Source: Acidobacteriota bacterium (lineage in GTDB: Bacteria; Acidobacteriota; Thermoanaerobaculia; Gp7-AA8). From it: DNA of 64,000 nucleotides. A program made the position numbers and the translations under genes. The stretch spans positions 62,001 through 126,000 of the forward strand of contig JAJPHC010000002.1 of assembly GCA_021325515.1 (NCBI GenBank), in the 5' to 3' direction. Shown one piece after another: positions 10,259 through 18,973 of the stretch (position 1 is its first letter; every line of letters begins with the position of its first letter). Below the pieces are notes generated by a model. The model worked only from the letters and a program-made list of their open reading frames with translations, was not told the origin of the DNA and made no database searches.

Positions 10259-12187
10259 GGCGGTGCGTTTTCCCAGCAGGTATTTTTCCAGCTGTTCCGC
10301 GGCGAGCGGCGCGCTGTAGAGAAACCCCTGAATGCGATCGCAGCCCTGGCTGCGCAGAAACTCGAACTGCGCTTCGGTCTCCACACCTTCGGCCACGACG
10401 ACGAGGTCGAGACTGTGCGACATCGCGATGACCGCGCTCACGATCGCGGCATCGCTCTGCTCCGTGAGTACTTCGCGCACGAACATCTGATCGAGCTTGA
10501 GAGTGTCGATCGGAAAGCGCTTCAGATAGTTGAGCGATGAATAGCCGGTGCCAAAGTCGTCCATCGCGATGCGGACGCCGAGGCCCTTCAGCTCGCGCAG
10601 CGTGTAGATGGTGTTGTCGGAGTTCTGCATCGCGCTGCTCTCGGTGATCTCGAGCTCGAGGCATTCGGGAGGCAGCCCGCTCTCATCGAGCGCGCGGCGG
10701 ACCTGCCCCACGAGATCCGGCGCCTGAAACTGCCGCGCGGAGAGATTGACGGCGATCGTGATCGGATGATCGAGCCTGCGGTGCCACGCCCTGACCTGCT
10801 TGCAGGCGGTCCGCAGCACCCACTCGCCAATCGGAATGATGAGTCCCGACATCTCGGCGACGCTGATGAAATTCGCGGGCGAAAGAAGGCCGAGCTCCGG
10901 ATGCCGCCAGCGGATCAGTGCCTCCAGCCCGTCGATGGAGCGAGTCGCGACATTGACCAGCGGCTGATAGTAGAGGACGAGCTCCTTCTGACTCAGCGCC
11001 TTGCGCAGCATGGTCTCCAGCGCGAGCCGTTCGAGTGCGCGGGCGTTCATCGCCGGCGCGTAGAGCTGATAGTTGTCGCGTCCCTGATCCTTGGCTCGAT
11101 ACATCGCTGTATCGGCATTGCGCACCAGCGTCTCCGGGTCGGCGCCGTCGTTCGGATAGATGCTGACGCCAACGCTGGTGGTGACGAACAGCTCGCGATC
11201 GTTGATGAAGAAGGGAATCTTCAGCGTCTCGATGATCTTCTGCGCGATCTTCGCCGCGTCGTCGACGTTGTCGATGTTCGGGACGAGCAGCGTGAACTCG
11301 TCTCCGCCGAAGCGTGCGACCGTGTCGCCTTCGCGCACGCAGTGACGGATGCGGTCGGCGGCCTCCTTCAGGAGCTGGTCGCCGGTCGAGTGGCCGAGCG
11401 AATCGTTGATGTCCTTGAAGCGGTCGAGATCGAGGAAGAAGACCGCGAGGTGGCGTTCATTGCGCGCCGCCTGCGCGAGGCCGACGATCAGCCGGTCGAT
11501 GAAGAGCGGACGGTTCGGCAGCCCCGTGAGCGCATCGTGATAGGCGAGGTGCTCGATCTCGACCGTCGCCAGCTCCGCCGCCTCGCGCTCATCTTCGAGC
11601 AGGCAGGCGATCATGCCGACGCCCATCACCGTCTGCAGGAGAAAGTCGAGATAGCCGATGTAGGGCGAGACGCGAACCAGCGCGAGCGGAGCGATCGCCC
11701 CCGACATGAAGAAGGCGGCGCCGAGGACGAGGAAGCCGACGCCTTCGCGTTGCTTGCGCTTCTGCCAGAGGACGAGCGCCGTCAGCACGAACACGATCGC
11801 CGAGATCGCTTCGCGGACGCCGGGCGCGAGCCATGCGACCGCACCGGCCACTCCCAGCGCGATGAGAATGTTGCGCGCGTCGAGGAGGCGGACAGGGCGG
11901 CGCCGTACGAGCTCGAACACTCCGAAGCCGAACCACGCGATCAGCAGGCAGCCGGCCTCGCTGGAGATCACCATCAGCGGGATGCGCGCGGGGTGCGATT
12001 CCCCCAGCAGCATGGCGATTCCGCGCGCGAAGTGAAAGACCGCCGATGCCGCCCATCCCAGCGTCCAGTGGAAGAGATATTCCTTCCGGTACTGGCGATT
12101 GAAGGCGAGCAGGAGCACGGACATGACGACCGCGCCGACCGTCTGGGCGGAGAATGTTGCGGCGACCGACAGGTCGGGTGCGCTCAT
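10253..12187 (-). CDS. Membrane-anchored GGDEF-EAL protein (c-di-GMP turnover)
   Basis: 644 aa from ATG 12187, just after the stop of the upstream glycosyltransferase gene (TAAGTGATG); a GTG at 12190 is an alternative. Residues about 10-205 hold six to seven hydrophobic segments forming a membrane sensory region. A GGDEF domain follows (DALTGLPNRPLFIDRL, active-site GGDEF intact), so diguanylate cyclase activity is possible. The C-terminal EAL domain retains GLEALIRW, ITESSAMQ, DDFGTGYSSLNYL and VAEGVET, the metal- and substrate-binding residues of an active c-di-GMP phosphodiesterase. It probably switches motility or surface polysaccharide, fitting its place next to a glycosyltransferase. 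Confidence 0.93.
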   Translation of the reverse strand: MSAPDLSVAATFSAQTVGAVVMSVLLLAFNRQYRKEYLFHWTLGWAASAVFHFARGIAMLLGESHPARIPLMVISSEAGCLLIAWFGFGVFELVRRRPVRLLDARNILIALGVAGAVAWLAPGVREAISAIVFVLTALVLWQKRKQREGVGFLVLGAAFFMSGAIAPLALVRVSPYIGYLDFLLQTVMGVGMIACLLEDEREAAELATVEIEHLAYHDALTGLPNRPLFIDRLIVGLAQAARNERHLAVFFLDLDRFKDINDSLGHSTGDQLLKEAADRIRHCVREGDTVARFGGDEFTLLVPNIDNVDDAAKIAQKIIETLKIPFFINDRELFVTTSVGVSIYPNDGADPETLVRNADTAMYRAKDQGRDNYQLYAPAMNARALERLALETMLRKALSQKELVLYYQPLVNVATRSIDGLEALIRWRHPELGLLSPANFISVAEMSGLIIPIGEWVLRTACKQVRAWHRRLDHPITIAVNLSARQFQAPDLVGQVRRALDESGLPPECLELEITESSAMQNSDNTIYTLRELKGLGVRIAMDDFGTGYSSLNYLKRFPIDTLKLDQMFVREVLTEQSDAAIVSAVIAMSHSLDLVVVAEGVETEAQFEFLRSQGCDRIQGFLYSAPLAAEQLEKYLLGKRTAV

Positions 12188-12190
12188 CAC

Positions 12191-13210
12191 TTAGGCGTCT
12201 GCGTAGACCGAAAGCAGACGCGCTGCAGCACGAGCATAGCCAAATTCGAGCGAACGGTGTGAGACGGAGTTACGGAGATCGCTTTTTCGGAGCAGCTCCG
12301 CCGCCTTCGCGGCGAGGGCTTCCGGAGTCGCGGCGGAGGCGATGTGATCGGCGCCGGTGAGCGCGGCGACGCCATCGATCGGATAGCTGGCGGCCGGAAC
12401 GCCGCACGCCATCGCCTCCAGAATGGCGCGATGTCCTTCGTCCGATCCCTTCTCCGTGAACAGCAGCAGATCCGCCGCGCGATAGTGCTCCGCAAGGTCA
12501 TCCTCGTGATAGCCGGCCCACGTCACGCGTGGTGCAACGCTTAGTTGGGATGCGAGCGCCTCCAGCGCGGGGCGATGAGGCCCGTGGCCGATGATCATCA
12601 GGCGCATGTTCCGATCGCAGGCCGCCAGCGTGCGCAGAATCTGCTCGAACCCGCGGTCCGCCGTCAGCTTGCCGATCGCCACGAGCAGGGTCGCCTCCGG
12701 CGGGATTCCATACGAAGCGCGGACGTTCTCTCCCTCGGGGTGGAACTGACGGTGATCGACCGGCGGCGGAGTGAATCGCGCGCCGGGAAGATCGAACGTG
12801 TCGTTGATCACGCAGCGGATCGGGGTCTTCGCCAGCAACGCGCGCGAGAATGGATCGGAGCGAAGCACACGGCGCGAGTGAAACGTGCGCGCGATGCGGA
12901 CGCCCTTCGGCGCGGCGAAGCGCGCCAGCCAGTGGTCGTACGTGAGATGCGCGTGCACGATGGTGATGCCGCGCTCGGTGACGAAGCGGCGAATCGCGCG
13001 GACGGTGCGGTGGAACGAGAGTGGGTTCTGCGCCTTCTCGATGAGCGCATGGGCGAAGTCGAGATGTCCGATCTTCTGCTCGAGCTTGTAGCCGCCGACG
13101 TAGGCGTAGTGCGCGTCGACTCCCGCCCCGCGCAGAGCTTCCACTTCGGCGAATGCAGGCGCAGCAGCGCCCGTCCAGCGATTCCCCGCTGCAAGATGGA
13201 GAACGTTCAT
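12191..13210 (-). CDS. GT4-type glycosyltransferase
   Basis: 339 aa from ATG 13210 (MNVLHLAAGNRWTG); the track extension to 13363 runs into the neighbouring Trm112-like gene and is rejected. GT-B fold features: N-terminal acceptor domain (GAAAPAFAEVEAL, IVHAHLTYDHWLARF), a linker, and a C-terminal donor domain with VAIGKLTADRGFEQIL, MIIGHGPHRPALEAL, VTWAGYHEDDLAEHYRAADLLL and the EGHRAILEAMACGVP motif of family 4 retaining transferases. It probably adds a sugar to a lipid-linked or cell-surface glycan. An O-antigen-ligase-like gene lies divergently next to it. Confidence 0.87.
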   Translation of the reverse strand: MNVLHLAAGNRWTGAAAPAFAEVEALRGAGVDAHYAYVGGYKLEQKIGHLDFAHALIEKAQNPLSFHRTVRAIRRFVTERGITIVHAHLTYDHWLARFAAPKGVRIARTFHSRRVLRSDPFSRALLAKTPIRCVINDTFDLPGARFTPPPVDHRQFHPEGENVRASYGIPPEATLLVAIGKLTADRGFEQILRTLAACDRNMRLMIIGHGPHRPALEALASQLSVAPRVTWAGYHEDDLAEHYRAADLLLFTEKGSDEGHRAILEAMACGVPAASYPIDGVAALTGADHIASAATPEALAAKAAELLRKSDLRNSVSHRSLEFGYARAAARLLSVYADA

Positions 13211-13229
13211 CGCGGTGCAGCTTATCAAG

Positions 13230-13258
13230 CCAGGCAACGCCGGTTGCCTGTTGCCTGG
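13230..13258. repeat. Inverted heptamer array/hairpin ahead of the Trm112-like gene
   Basis: CCAGGCAAC, a 4-nt loop, then GTTGCCT repeated twice and GG. One unit pairs with the left arm as an 8-9-bp hairpin and the second 7-mer is a tandem copy. This is the smallest example of the window-wide inverted tandem-array design, and lies in the divergent gap between glycosyltransferase and Trm112-like genes. Confidence 0.6.
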
Positions 13259-13278
13259 TCTGTTATCATCCGCGCCCG

Positions 13279-13518
13279 ATGGCCATTGACACCGAACTGC
13301 TCGAGATCCTCGCCTGTCCGCTGTGCAAGCAGGAAGTGAAGCTCGTGCCGCTATCCGCGGCAAAGCAGACGCTCGTTCGCGACAAGTACCGCGAGAAGTT
13401 CCGCGGTGAGGAACCGGTCGTCGAGCAGGGGCTGCAGTGCGTGAAGTGCCACCGCGTTTATCCGGTCGTCAGCGATATCCCGGTCATGCTCGTCGAAGAA
13501 GCGTTCGACGAGGCGTGA
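13279..13518 (+). CDS. Trm112-like zinc-binding protein
   Basis: 79 aa from ATG 13279. MAIDTELLEILACPLCKQEVKLV and the later CVKCHRVYPVVSDIPVMLVEEA give the CPxC...CxxC zinc site and the YPxxxxIPxML motif of the Trm112/YcaR family. The bacterial proteins are small partner or activator-like proteins, and Trm112 itself activates several methyltransferases. There is an insertion between the cysteine pairs (residues about 25-50, charged) compared with the usual 60-aa form. It is directly followed by the O-antigen-ligase-like gene (GTG one base after the stop), so the two are cotranscribed. Confidence 0.85.
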   Translation: MAIDTELLEILACPLCKQEVKLVPLSAAKQTLVRDKYREKFRGEEPVVEQGLQCVKCHRVYPVVSDIPVMLVEEAFDEA

Positions 13519-13519
13519 C

Positions 13520-14743
13520 GTGTCGCTTGCCGATCGCATCGGGTTTCCTCGCGGACTTCCCTTCGCACTCCGCCTCGCGCTCGGCTGCTATCTCCTCCAC
13601 GTCTTCTGCCAGGGAAAGATCGCGCTCGCCGAGAGCTTTGCCGGCCTGACGATCGTCTTTCTCTGGTGGGCGCTGCTGCTGAAGAAGCAGATCCGGCCCT
13701 CCTTCCACATCCTTCTGTACCCGCTCGCGCTGTACGGAATCGCTTCCACCGCCTCGGCGATCGCCGCGTCGCGATCGATCCACATCTACTTCGAGGGAAT
13801 GGTCTGGGTGAAGATGCTGACCTTTCCCATCGGGCTGATGTTCTTCCGCACGTTCCCGCGCGTGCGGAACATCGCGCTCTGGCTGCACATCCTGATGGGA
13901 ACGATCAGCGCGATCATCGGGCTCGTTCAATATTTCGGACTCGGCCGCCACGACCTCGAGCATCGCATCACCGGGCCGTCAACGCACGTGATGACGTTCT
14001 CCGGCCTGCTGCTTCCGGTGTCGCTGCTGCTCATCGTTCTGGCCTTTCACATCCGCAAGTGGTGGCTGATTCTCCCAGCGTCGATCGTGACCGTGACGCT
14101 GCTGCTCACGTTCACGCGCAGCATCTGGCTCGGCTGGATCTTCGGGCTTCTCGCCGTGCTGCTCTTCACGCGGCCGCGGATGATCGCCTGGGCCGTACCC
14201 GCGTTCATCCTCTTCGTGACGTTCATGCCCCTGCCGCTCTTCAGCCGGCTGATCTCGATCTTCGACGCGAAGCAGGAGTCGAATCTCGATCGGATTCGCA
14301 TGGCCGAGGCGGGCGTCGAGATCATCCGCGACTACCCGTTGCTGGGGGTCGGACCTGCGAATGTCAAGGAGATCTATCCGCTCTACCGGCGGCATGACGC
14401 GCCGCGCTTCCGGATCCCGCATCTCCACAACACGGTGCTGCAGCTATGGGCCGAGCGCGGGATCGTCGCGGTCATCGCCTACTTCCTGCTGCTGGGGCTG
14501 TTTCTTCGCGAGTGTTGGCGCGGATGGAACGGTCCTGCGCGCGCATTTGCGAGAGCGGGGGCGGCGATCGCGGTCGGGCTCGCCGTCGCCGGGCTCTTCG
14601 AGTTCAACTTCGGCGACACCGAAGTGTTTTACATCATGCTGGATCTGTTCGCCTTAACGGTGGCTGTGCTCGAGCGAGGCACGCCTGCTGACGAGGTCGT
14701 CCGGCTCGGTGCAGAACAGCATCTCGGGTTGTCCCCCGCCTGA
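13520..14743 (+). CDS. O-antigen ligase-like integral membrane protein (Wzy/WaaL family)
   Basis: 407 aa from GTG 13520. About ten to twelve hydrophobic helices span most of the sequence. A larger polar loop follows IIRDYPLLGVGPANVKEIYPLY and contains HLHNTVLQLWAERG; this pattern (GxGxxNF-like, then HNxxLQ) is typical of the Wzy_C/O-antigen ligase family (PF04932). Such proteins transfer or polymerise undecaprenyl-linked glycans at the periplasmic face. The nearby glycosyltransferase supports a surface polysaccharide role. Whether it is a ligase or a polymerase cannot be decided from sequence alone. Confidence 0.85.
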   Translation: MSLADRIGFPRGLPFALRLALGCYLLHVFCQGKIALAESFAGLTIVFLWWALLLKKQIRPSFHILLYPLALYGIASTASAIAASRSIHIYFEGMVWVKMLTFPIGLMFFRTFPRVRNIALWLHILMGTISAIIGLVQYFGLGRHDLEHRITGPSTHVMTFSGLLLPVSLLLIVLAFHIRKWWLILPASIVTVTLLLTFTRSIWLGWIFGLLAVLLFTRPRMIAWAVPAFILFVTFMPLPLFSRLISIFDAKQESNLDRIRMAEAGVEIIRDYPLLGVGPANVKEIYPLYRRHDAPRFRIPHLHNTVLQLWAERGIVAVIAYFLLLGLFLRECWRGWNGPARAFARAGAAIAVGLAVAGLFEFNFGDTEVFYIMLDLFALTVAVLERGTPADEVVRLGAEQHLGLSPA

Positions 14744-14790
14744 CCGCCCGCGAAGGACGAGCGGAGAGCTTGTCCTACACGCAATTCCGG
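14744..14790. repeat. GGACGAGC/GAGCTTGTCC hairpin
   Basis: A short inverted repeat lies just after the O-antigen-ligase-like gene. Its right half GAGAGCTTGTCCTACACGCA matches 35634-35653 except at one base, so it belongs to the same dispersed family as the hairpin at 35619. It is a possible terminator between two co-oriented transcription units. Confidence 0.5.
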
Positions 14791-14836
14791 TGATTGTCGT
14801 ATGGTTCCCACAAACCGGGCCCGTAACCTTTTCGAC

Positions 14837-15451
14837 ATGCCGCCGTCCAAACAGCGAGAAACAGGGGAGATGAACCACCTGAGCGATCAGGAGCTGATGC
14901 GTATCGTTCAGGCGGGCGATCTCTCTCCCGCTTCGGAGATCTACGACCGCTACAGCGGCAGGATCTACAACTTCGCGTTCCGATTCCTCAAGAACGCCGA
15001 GGCGGCTGAGGATGCGGTGCAGGAAGTCTTCGTCAAGATGATCAAGTACGCGAACCAGTTCCATGGCGACGCAAAGTTGTCGACGTGGCTGTTCTCCATC
15101 ACGGCGAACTGGTGCCGCGACTACCTGCGTAAAGCGGACAACAAGTCGAAAGAAACAGAAGACGTTCTCATCTCGCTGCCGGCCCCGCTGGAACATGGTC
15201 CGGATCGGGCGCTCGAGCAGCGTGAGGACGAGTTGCGGGTGCAGCGGGCACTCCAGGCGCTGACGCCTGAGCAACGCGAGGCGATTCTCCTCTCGCGTTA
15301 CCAGGGGCTGTCCTACGCCGAGATCGCGCAGATTGCCGGATGCAGCGAAGGCGCGGTGAAGACGCGAGTCTTCCGCGCGATGGAAACGCTGAAGAAGGCG
15401 CTGACGACCGAAACCCGCGGAGGTGACCGATGGCTGAATGCAGTGCAATGA
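14837..15451 (+). CDS. ECF-type RNA polymerase sigma factor
   Basis: About 204 aa from ATG 14837. Alternatives are ATG 14801 and ATG 14870; the last is preceded directly by AGGGGAG with almost no spacing, so the start is uncertain. Region 2 is clear (LMRIVQAGDLSPASEIYDRYSG, YNFAFRFLKNAEAAEDAVQEVFVK, STWLFSITANWCRDYLRK), as is region 4 (ALQALTPEQREAILLSRYQGLSYAEIAQIAGCSEGAVKTRVFRAMETLKK). Region 3 is absent, as in ECF factors. It overlaps the downstream anti-sigma gene by 22 bp, so the two form a regulatory pair; the following DUF4097 gene is a likely co-regulated partner. Confidence 0.92.
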   Translation: MPPSKQRETGEMNHLSDQELMRIVQAGDLSPASEIYDRYSGRIYNFAFRFLKNAEAAEDAVQEVFVKMIKYANQFHGDAKLSTWLFSITANWCRDYLRKADNKSKETEDVLISLPAPLEHGPDRALEQREDELRVQRALQALTPEQREAILLSRYQGLSYAEIAQIAGCSEGAVKTRVFRAMETLKKALTTETRGGDRWLNAVQ

Positions 15452-16425
15452 GAGAGAGCTTTCCGCTGCTGCTGACCGAGTCGCTCGATGCGCGTTCGCG
15501 CGAGCTGACGCATCAGCACATCGAGAGTTGCAGCGAATGCGGCGCCGAGTGGCTGGCGACGAAAGAGACGTGGCGCCTGATGGAGGCGCTGCCCGAGCTC
15601 ACGCCGCCCCCGCGGATGCGCCAGCGTTTCCTCGCGGAGATCGGCGTCGAAGAGAAGCCGGTTGAATCGAACATCCTCTCCTTTCCGAAGCGAACCTGGG
15701 CCCGCTGGCTTTCGCAGGCCGCCGCCGTAGTGATCGTGGCGGGCGGCTCGTATCTCTACGGCCATCGCACGCAGCCGGTGAGGCTCGCCCCGCAGCAGGC
15801 GACGCTGAACAGCATTCAGCCGGTCTCGATCGCCGAGTCGCGCGTCGTGAAGTCGTCGGCGCTCAGCCCGAACATCGAAGGGCGTCCCGACATCGAGAAC
15901 GTACAGTTCATCGACACGAACCCCAATGACGACGAAGTGTCGTTGTCCTTCGACATCACGCAGCACATGACGGTGACCGGCAATCGTTCCGACAAGAGCA
16001 TGGTGCAGTTGATGGCGTACGTGATGCAGAACGAGGACAAGGCTCAGCCGTCGACCACGCGCGCCATCGACATCGTCAAGCAGACCTACGCGAACTCGCA
16101 TCAGCCGGAGCCGGAGATCGCCGGCGCCGTCGCCCGGGTGCTTCGCAACGACGAGCACGAAGGTGTGCGCATCAAGGCGGTCGACACGCTGAAGACGCTG
16201 CCGACGGCGACGAGCGAAACGCGCGAGGCGCTGATCGCCGCGCTGAAGAACGATCCGAATCCTGCGGTGCGCATCAAGGCAGTGGACGCACTCGCAAAGA
16301 TCGCCGCCAGCGGTCAGCTCGACCAGGCAGCAGTCGACACGCTCCGGCAGAAAGCGATGCAGGACGACGAGAACCTCTACGTTCGTACGAAGGCAGCGGA
16401 AGCTCTGAAAAAACTCAATCCTTGA
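15430..16425 (+). CDS. Anti-sigma factor: zinc-finger ZAS domain, TM helix and HEAT repeats
   Basis: 331 aa; GGAGGTG precedes the ATG. The N-terminal domain has the anti-sigma zinc motif HQHIESCSECGAEW (HxxxCxxC). It is followed by one membrane helix (about residues 93-110, WLSQAAAVVIVAGGSYLYG), a low-complexity linker and a C-terminal region of at least two to three HEAT-like repeats (EGVRIKAVDTLKTL, PAVRIKAVDALAKI, LYVRTKAAEALKKL). The zinc finger should hold the cognate sigma factor at the membrane. The periplasmic HEAT-like part could sense or bind a protein partner. Reversible sequestration of the overlapping sigma factor is the expected role. Confidence 0.88.
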   Translation: MAECSAMRESFPLLLTESLDARSRELTHQHIESCSECGAEWLATKETWRLMEALPELTPPPRMRQRFLAEIGVEEKPVESNILSFPKRTWARWLSQAAAVVIVAGGSYLYGHRTQPVRLAPQQATLNSIQPVSIAESRVVKSSALSPNIEGRPDIENVQFIDTNPNDDEVSLSFDITQHMTVTGNRSDKSMVQLMAYVMQNEDKAQPSTTRAIDIVKQTYANSHQPEPEIAGAVARVLRNDEHEGVRIKAVDTLKTLPTATSETREALIAALKNDPNPAVRIKAVDALAKIAASGQLDQAAVDTLRQKAMQDDENLYVRTKAAEALKKLNP

Positions 16426-16432
16426 TCAGTCG

Positions 16433-17950
16433 ATGATGAATTCCTTTCTACGAACCGGCGGTCTGGCGGTCGCGCTCTTCGCGTGCGCGTCGCTGTTCGC
16501 CGCTACGCACACGGAGCGCTTCACGCGCGATTTCCCGCTGGGAATCGGCGGATCGCTCTGGATCGAGAATCCTGTCGGCGACGTCGAAGTGATCGGCGTC
16601 GAAGGCTCGACGCTATCCGTGTCCGTTACGAAGAATGTCAACGCACCCGATGCAACCTCTCTCGGCGAAGGCCGCGAGCAGACGCAGGTCTACATGGGCG
16701 GCGACGGCAAAGCCTTCGTCGTGCGCACCGTCGTCGGCGCCCCGCCGGGAGCGAAGTGGAAGAGCAACGTCAGCTACTCCATCCGCGTGCCGCGCGTCGC
16801 GCAGGTGCACATCGTCGCCGCGGTCGGCGAGCGCATTCGCGTGGCCGGCATTTCGAGCGCCGTCACCGTCAAGAATTTCTCCGCCGACATCACGCTCGAG
16901 AACATCGCCGGTGCCGTGACCGTCGATACGACGAACGGGGACATTCACTTCATCACCGATGCGCGCCCCGCGGCCGCCGTTCAGCTCTCGACGATCAACG
17001 GCGGTATCGAAGTGCAGGTGAATCCCGATTCGAATCTCGACTGGATCGCGCAGTCGATCTCCGGCGACGTCCGGACGAACTTTCCGGTGAAGGGCCGCTT
17101 CTCCGGCAACGGATTCCGCGGCCTCGTCAACGGCATCGGCGGTCCGACGATCGCCACGACGGCCGTGATGGGCAACATCTTCATGCTCAAGCGCGGCGGG
17201 CGCCAGGATGAGATCAAGTCGCTGCGCGCCGTCATCGAGAACAGCGGCGGTCCGACGATCTTCAAGAAGACCGCGATCGAAACGCCGCTGGTGCAGGGCA
17301 ATTTCATCTATCCCGCCTCGGCCGACATCGTCAGCTTCAACATCGGTGAGATCCGCGGCTTTGCCAACATCGCCACTGCTGCCGGTCAGGTGAATCTCGG
17401 CACGGTCATGGGCGACGTCACCGTACGCTCAGGCGGCGGCCCGTTTGACTTCGGCGCGGTCTTCGGCGTCATCAACGCGCACACCGACGCCGGTGAAGTG
17501 AATGTCGGCAACGCGTACAAGGGCGGCGAGATCTCCACGAGCGGCGGCACGCTGCAGGTCACGTTCTCCGGCGGGCCGCTCACGCTGCAGAACGGCGGAG
17601 GAGACATCGTCGTCCGGCATGCGGCGTCGTCCGTTTCGGCCGAGACGCGCTCCGGCGATCTGTCGATCACTCTCGACCCGAACTCGCGCAGCCAGCGCAT
17701 CACCGCGAAGACGACGAAAGGAAACGTGTTTCTGGCGGTCGGGCAGCGCTTCGGTGCAGATGTCGAGGCGACCGTGCTGACGTCGAACGACGAAGCGAAC
17801 CCGATCCATGCGGACTTCAACGGCCTGACGATCAAGCGCGATCAGTTCAACGGCAAGACCCGCATCCGCGCGACGGGAAAGATCGGCGGCGGCGGCGAGA
17901 AGGTCGAGCTCTACTCCGAAGAAGGGGAGATCCGGATCACGCAACGGTAG
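16433..17950 (+). CDS. Secreted DUF4097-type beta-helix protein
   Basis: 505 aa. The N-terminal signal peptide (MMNSFLRTGGLAVALFACASLFA) is followed by a long beta-solenoid region with repeated short strands such as VTVKNFSADITLENIAGAVTV, DVTVRSGGGPFDFGAVFG and VSAETRSGDLSITLD. This matches the DUF4097/adhesin-like family, for which no enzymatic role is established. It follows the sigma/anti-sigma pair after 7 bp and is probably in the same operon, as a target or regulator of an envelope response. The final residues EGEIRITQR are typical of the family. Confidence 0.83.
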   Translation: MMNSFLRTGGLAVALFACASLFAATHTERFTRDFPLGIGGSLWIENPVGDVEVIGVEGSTLSVSVTKNVNAPDATSLGEGREQTQVYMGGDGKAFVVRTVVGAPPGAKWKSNVSYSIRVPRVAQVHIVAAVGERIRVAGISSAVTVKNFSADITLENIAGAVTVDTTNGDIHFITDARPAAAVQLSTINGGIEVQVNPDSNLDWIAQSISGDVRTNFPVKGRFSGNGFRGLVNGIGGPTIATTAVMGNIFMLKRGGRQDEIKSLRAVIENSGGPTIFKKTAIETPLVQGNFIYPASADIVSFNIGEIRGFANIATAAGQVNLGTVMGDVTVRSGGGPFDFGAVFGVINAHTDAGEVNVGNAYKGGEISTSGGTLQVTFSGGPLTLQNGGGDIVVRHAASSVSAETRSGDLSITLDPNSRSQRITAKTTKGNVFLAVGQRFGADVEATVLTSNDEANPIHADFNGLTIKRDQFNGKTRIRATGKIGGGGEKVELYSEEGEIRITQR

Positions 17951-18002
17951 ACCTGCTTCTTGGGTGGCGCCCGGTGTTGGCAGATAGGATTCGCCCTGCG
18001 CC

Positions 18003-18033
18003 TTGGTTGATCCTTCGCTTCGCTCAGGATGAC
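18003..18033. repeat. Dispersed ATCCTTCGCTTCGCTCAGGAT repeat (family E)
   Basis: A 31-bp palindromic unit (core GATCCTTCGCTTCGCTCAGG) sits between the DUF4097 gene and the convergent hydrolase gene. The same unit is found at 46968, 47152 and 55963-56026. The ATCCT/AGGAT ends and TCGC core allow a hairpin. No other feature is visible in the 17951-18039 gap. Confidence 0.75.
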
Positions 18034-18039
18034 GTGGGG

Positions 18040-18918
18040 CTACCAACCCTTCGCTTTCATCCACGACGCGATCGCTTCATTGAGCGCCTGCGGTTTTTCC
18101 AGCATCAGGAAGTGGTCTGCATCGTCGACGGTGACGTAGCGCAGATCGCGCGCCATGGCGCGTACCGCTTCGACGTATTTCGCGCTCCAGAACGGCGAGG
18201 CCGCGTTCACCACGAGCAGCGGAATCGTGATCCTGTCGCTCTTCCAGATCGCAGGGTCGTACATCCCTTCCATCGAGCTGACGATCACCTGTTGCGGCGT
18301 GCGTGTCGCGGCGTTGCGGAGGTCTTCACGCAGCGCGGGACTCGCCTTCTCCATCATCGCGTCGAACATCGCGGCGAGGTTTTTCTGATACTCGTTGCCG
18401 CGCATCGGCGCGATGACTTTCTCGACGGCCTCCGGCGGCATGTTCATGACCAGCGCACCTTCGACGGCGACCAGTCCCCGGACGCGTGTCGGATAGAGAC
18501 GATCGAGCTCGCGGATCACCGGCGTTCCCATGCTGTGCCCGACGAGAATCGCGCGATTCACTCCGGCGTCGTCCATCGCCGCGCGGACTGCGCGCGCGAA
18601 GAACTTCATCGTGTATTTCACGTTGTCCGGTTTGTCGCTTCCGCCGTAGCCGGGAAGATCGACGACCAGCAGACGCGCGCGCGGCGCGAAGTAGGAGACC
18701 TGTTCGCGCCAGACGCCCATCTCGCCGCCGAGGCCGTGAACGAACACGAGAGTATTGCGGCCGCGGCCGAGGAGCTTGTAGTGGACGCGGATGCCATTGA
18801 AGCTTGCGTAGCGCGAAGGAGCGGCGGCGAGCTCGGGACCCGCGTCGATTGCCTGGAGAGGGAGGGCGAAAAGAAGGAGGACCGCGACAAGGAGGAGATG
18901 CTTTTCTCTTGTCAGCAT
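18040..18918 (-). CDS. Secreted alpha/beta-hydrolase
   Basis: 292 aa from ATG 18918. The track extension to 19251 is antisense to the Thr-rich part of the cyclophilin gene and is rejected. A signal peptide (MLTREKHLLLVAVLLLFALPLQA) precedes an alpha/beta-hydrolase fold: LVFVHGLGGEMGVW (oxyanion region), LLVVDLPGYGGSDKP, the nucleophile elbow ILVGHSMGTPV (Ser), an acidic residue near LLVVNAASPFW and the catalytic histidine in VTVDDADHFLMLEKP. It is most likely a periplasmic esterase or lipase-like enzyme of unknown substrate. It is divergent from the cyclophilin gene over a 55-bp gap. Confidence 0.87.
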   Translation of the reverse strand: MLTREKHLLLVAVLLLFALPLQAIDAGPELAAAPSRYASFNGIRVHYKLLGRGRNTLVFVHGLGGEMGVWREQVSYFAPRARLLVVDLPGYGGSDKPDNVKYTMKFFARAVRAAMDDAGVNRAILVGHSMGTPVIRELDRLYPTRVRGLVAVEGALVMNMPPEAVEKVIAPMRGNEYQKNLAAMFDAMMEKASPALREDLRNAATRTPQQVIVSSMEGMYDPAIWKSDRITIPLLVVNAASPFWSAKYVEAVRAMARDLRYVTVDDADHFLMLEKPQALNEAIASWMKAKGW

Positions 18919-18973
18919 TGCGCGAGTGTAGCGGAAGCAACTACGATTCGCGCCCGCGACATCAGGAGGATCC

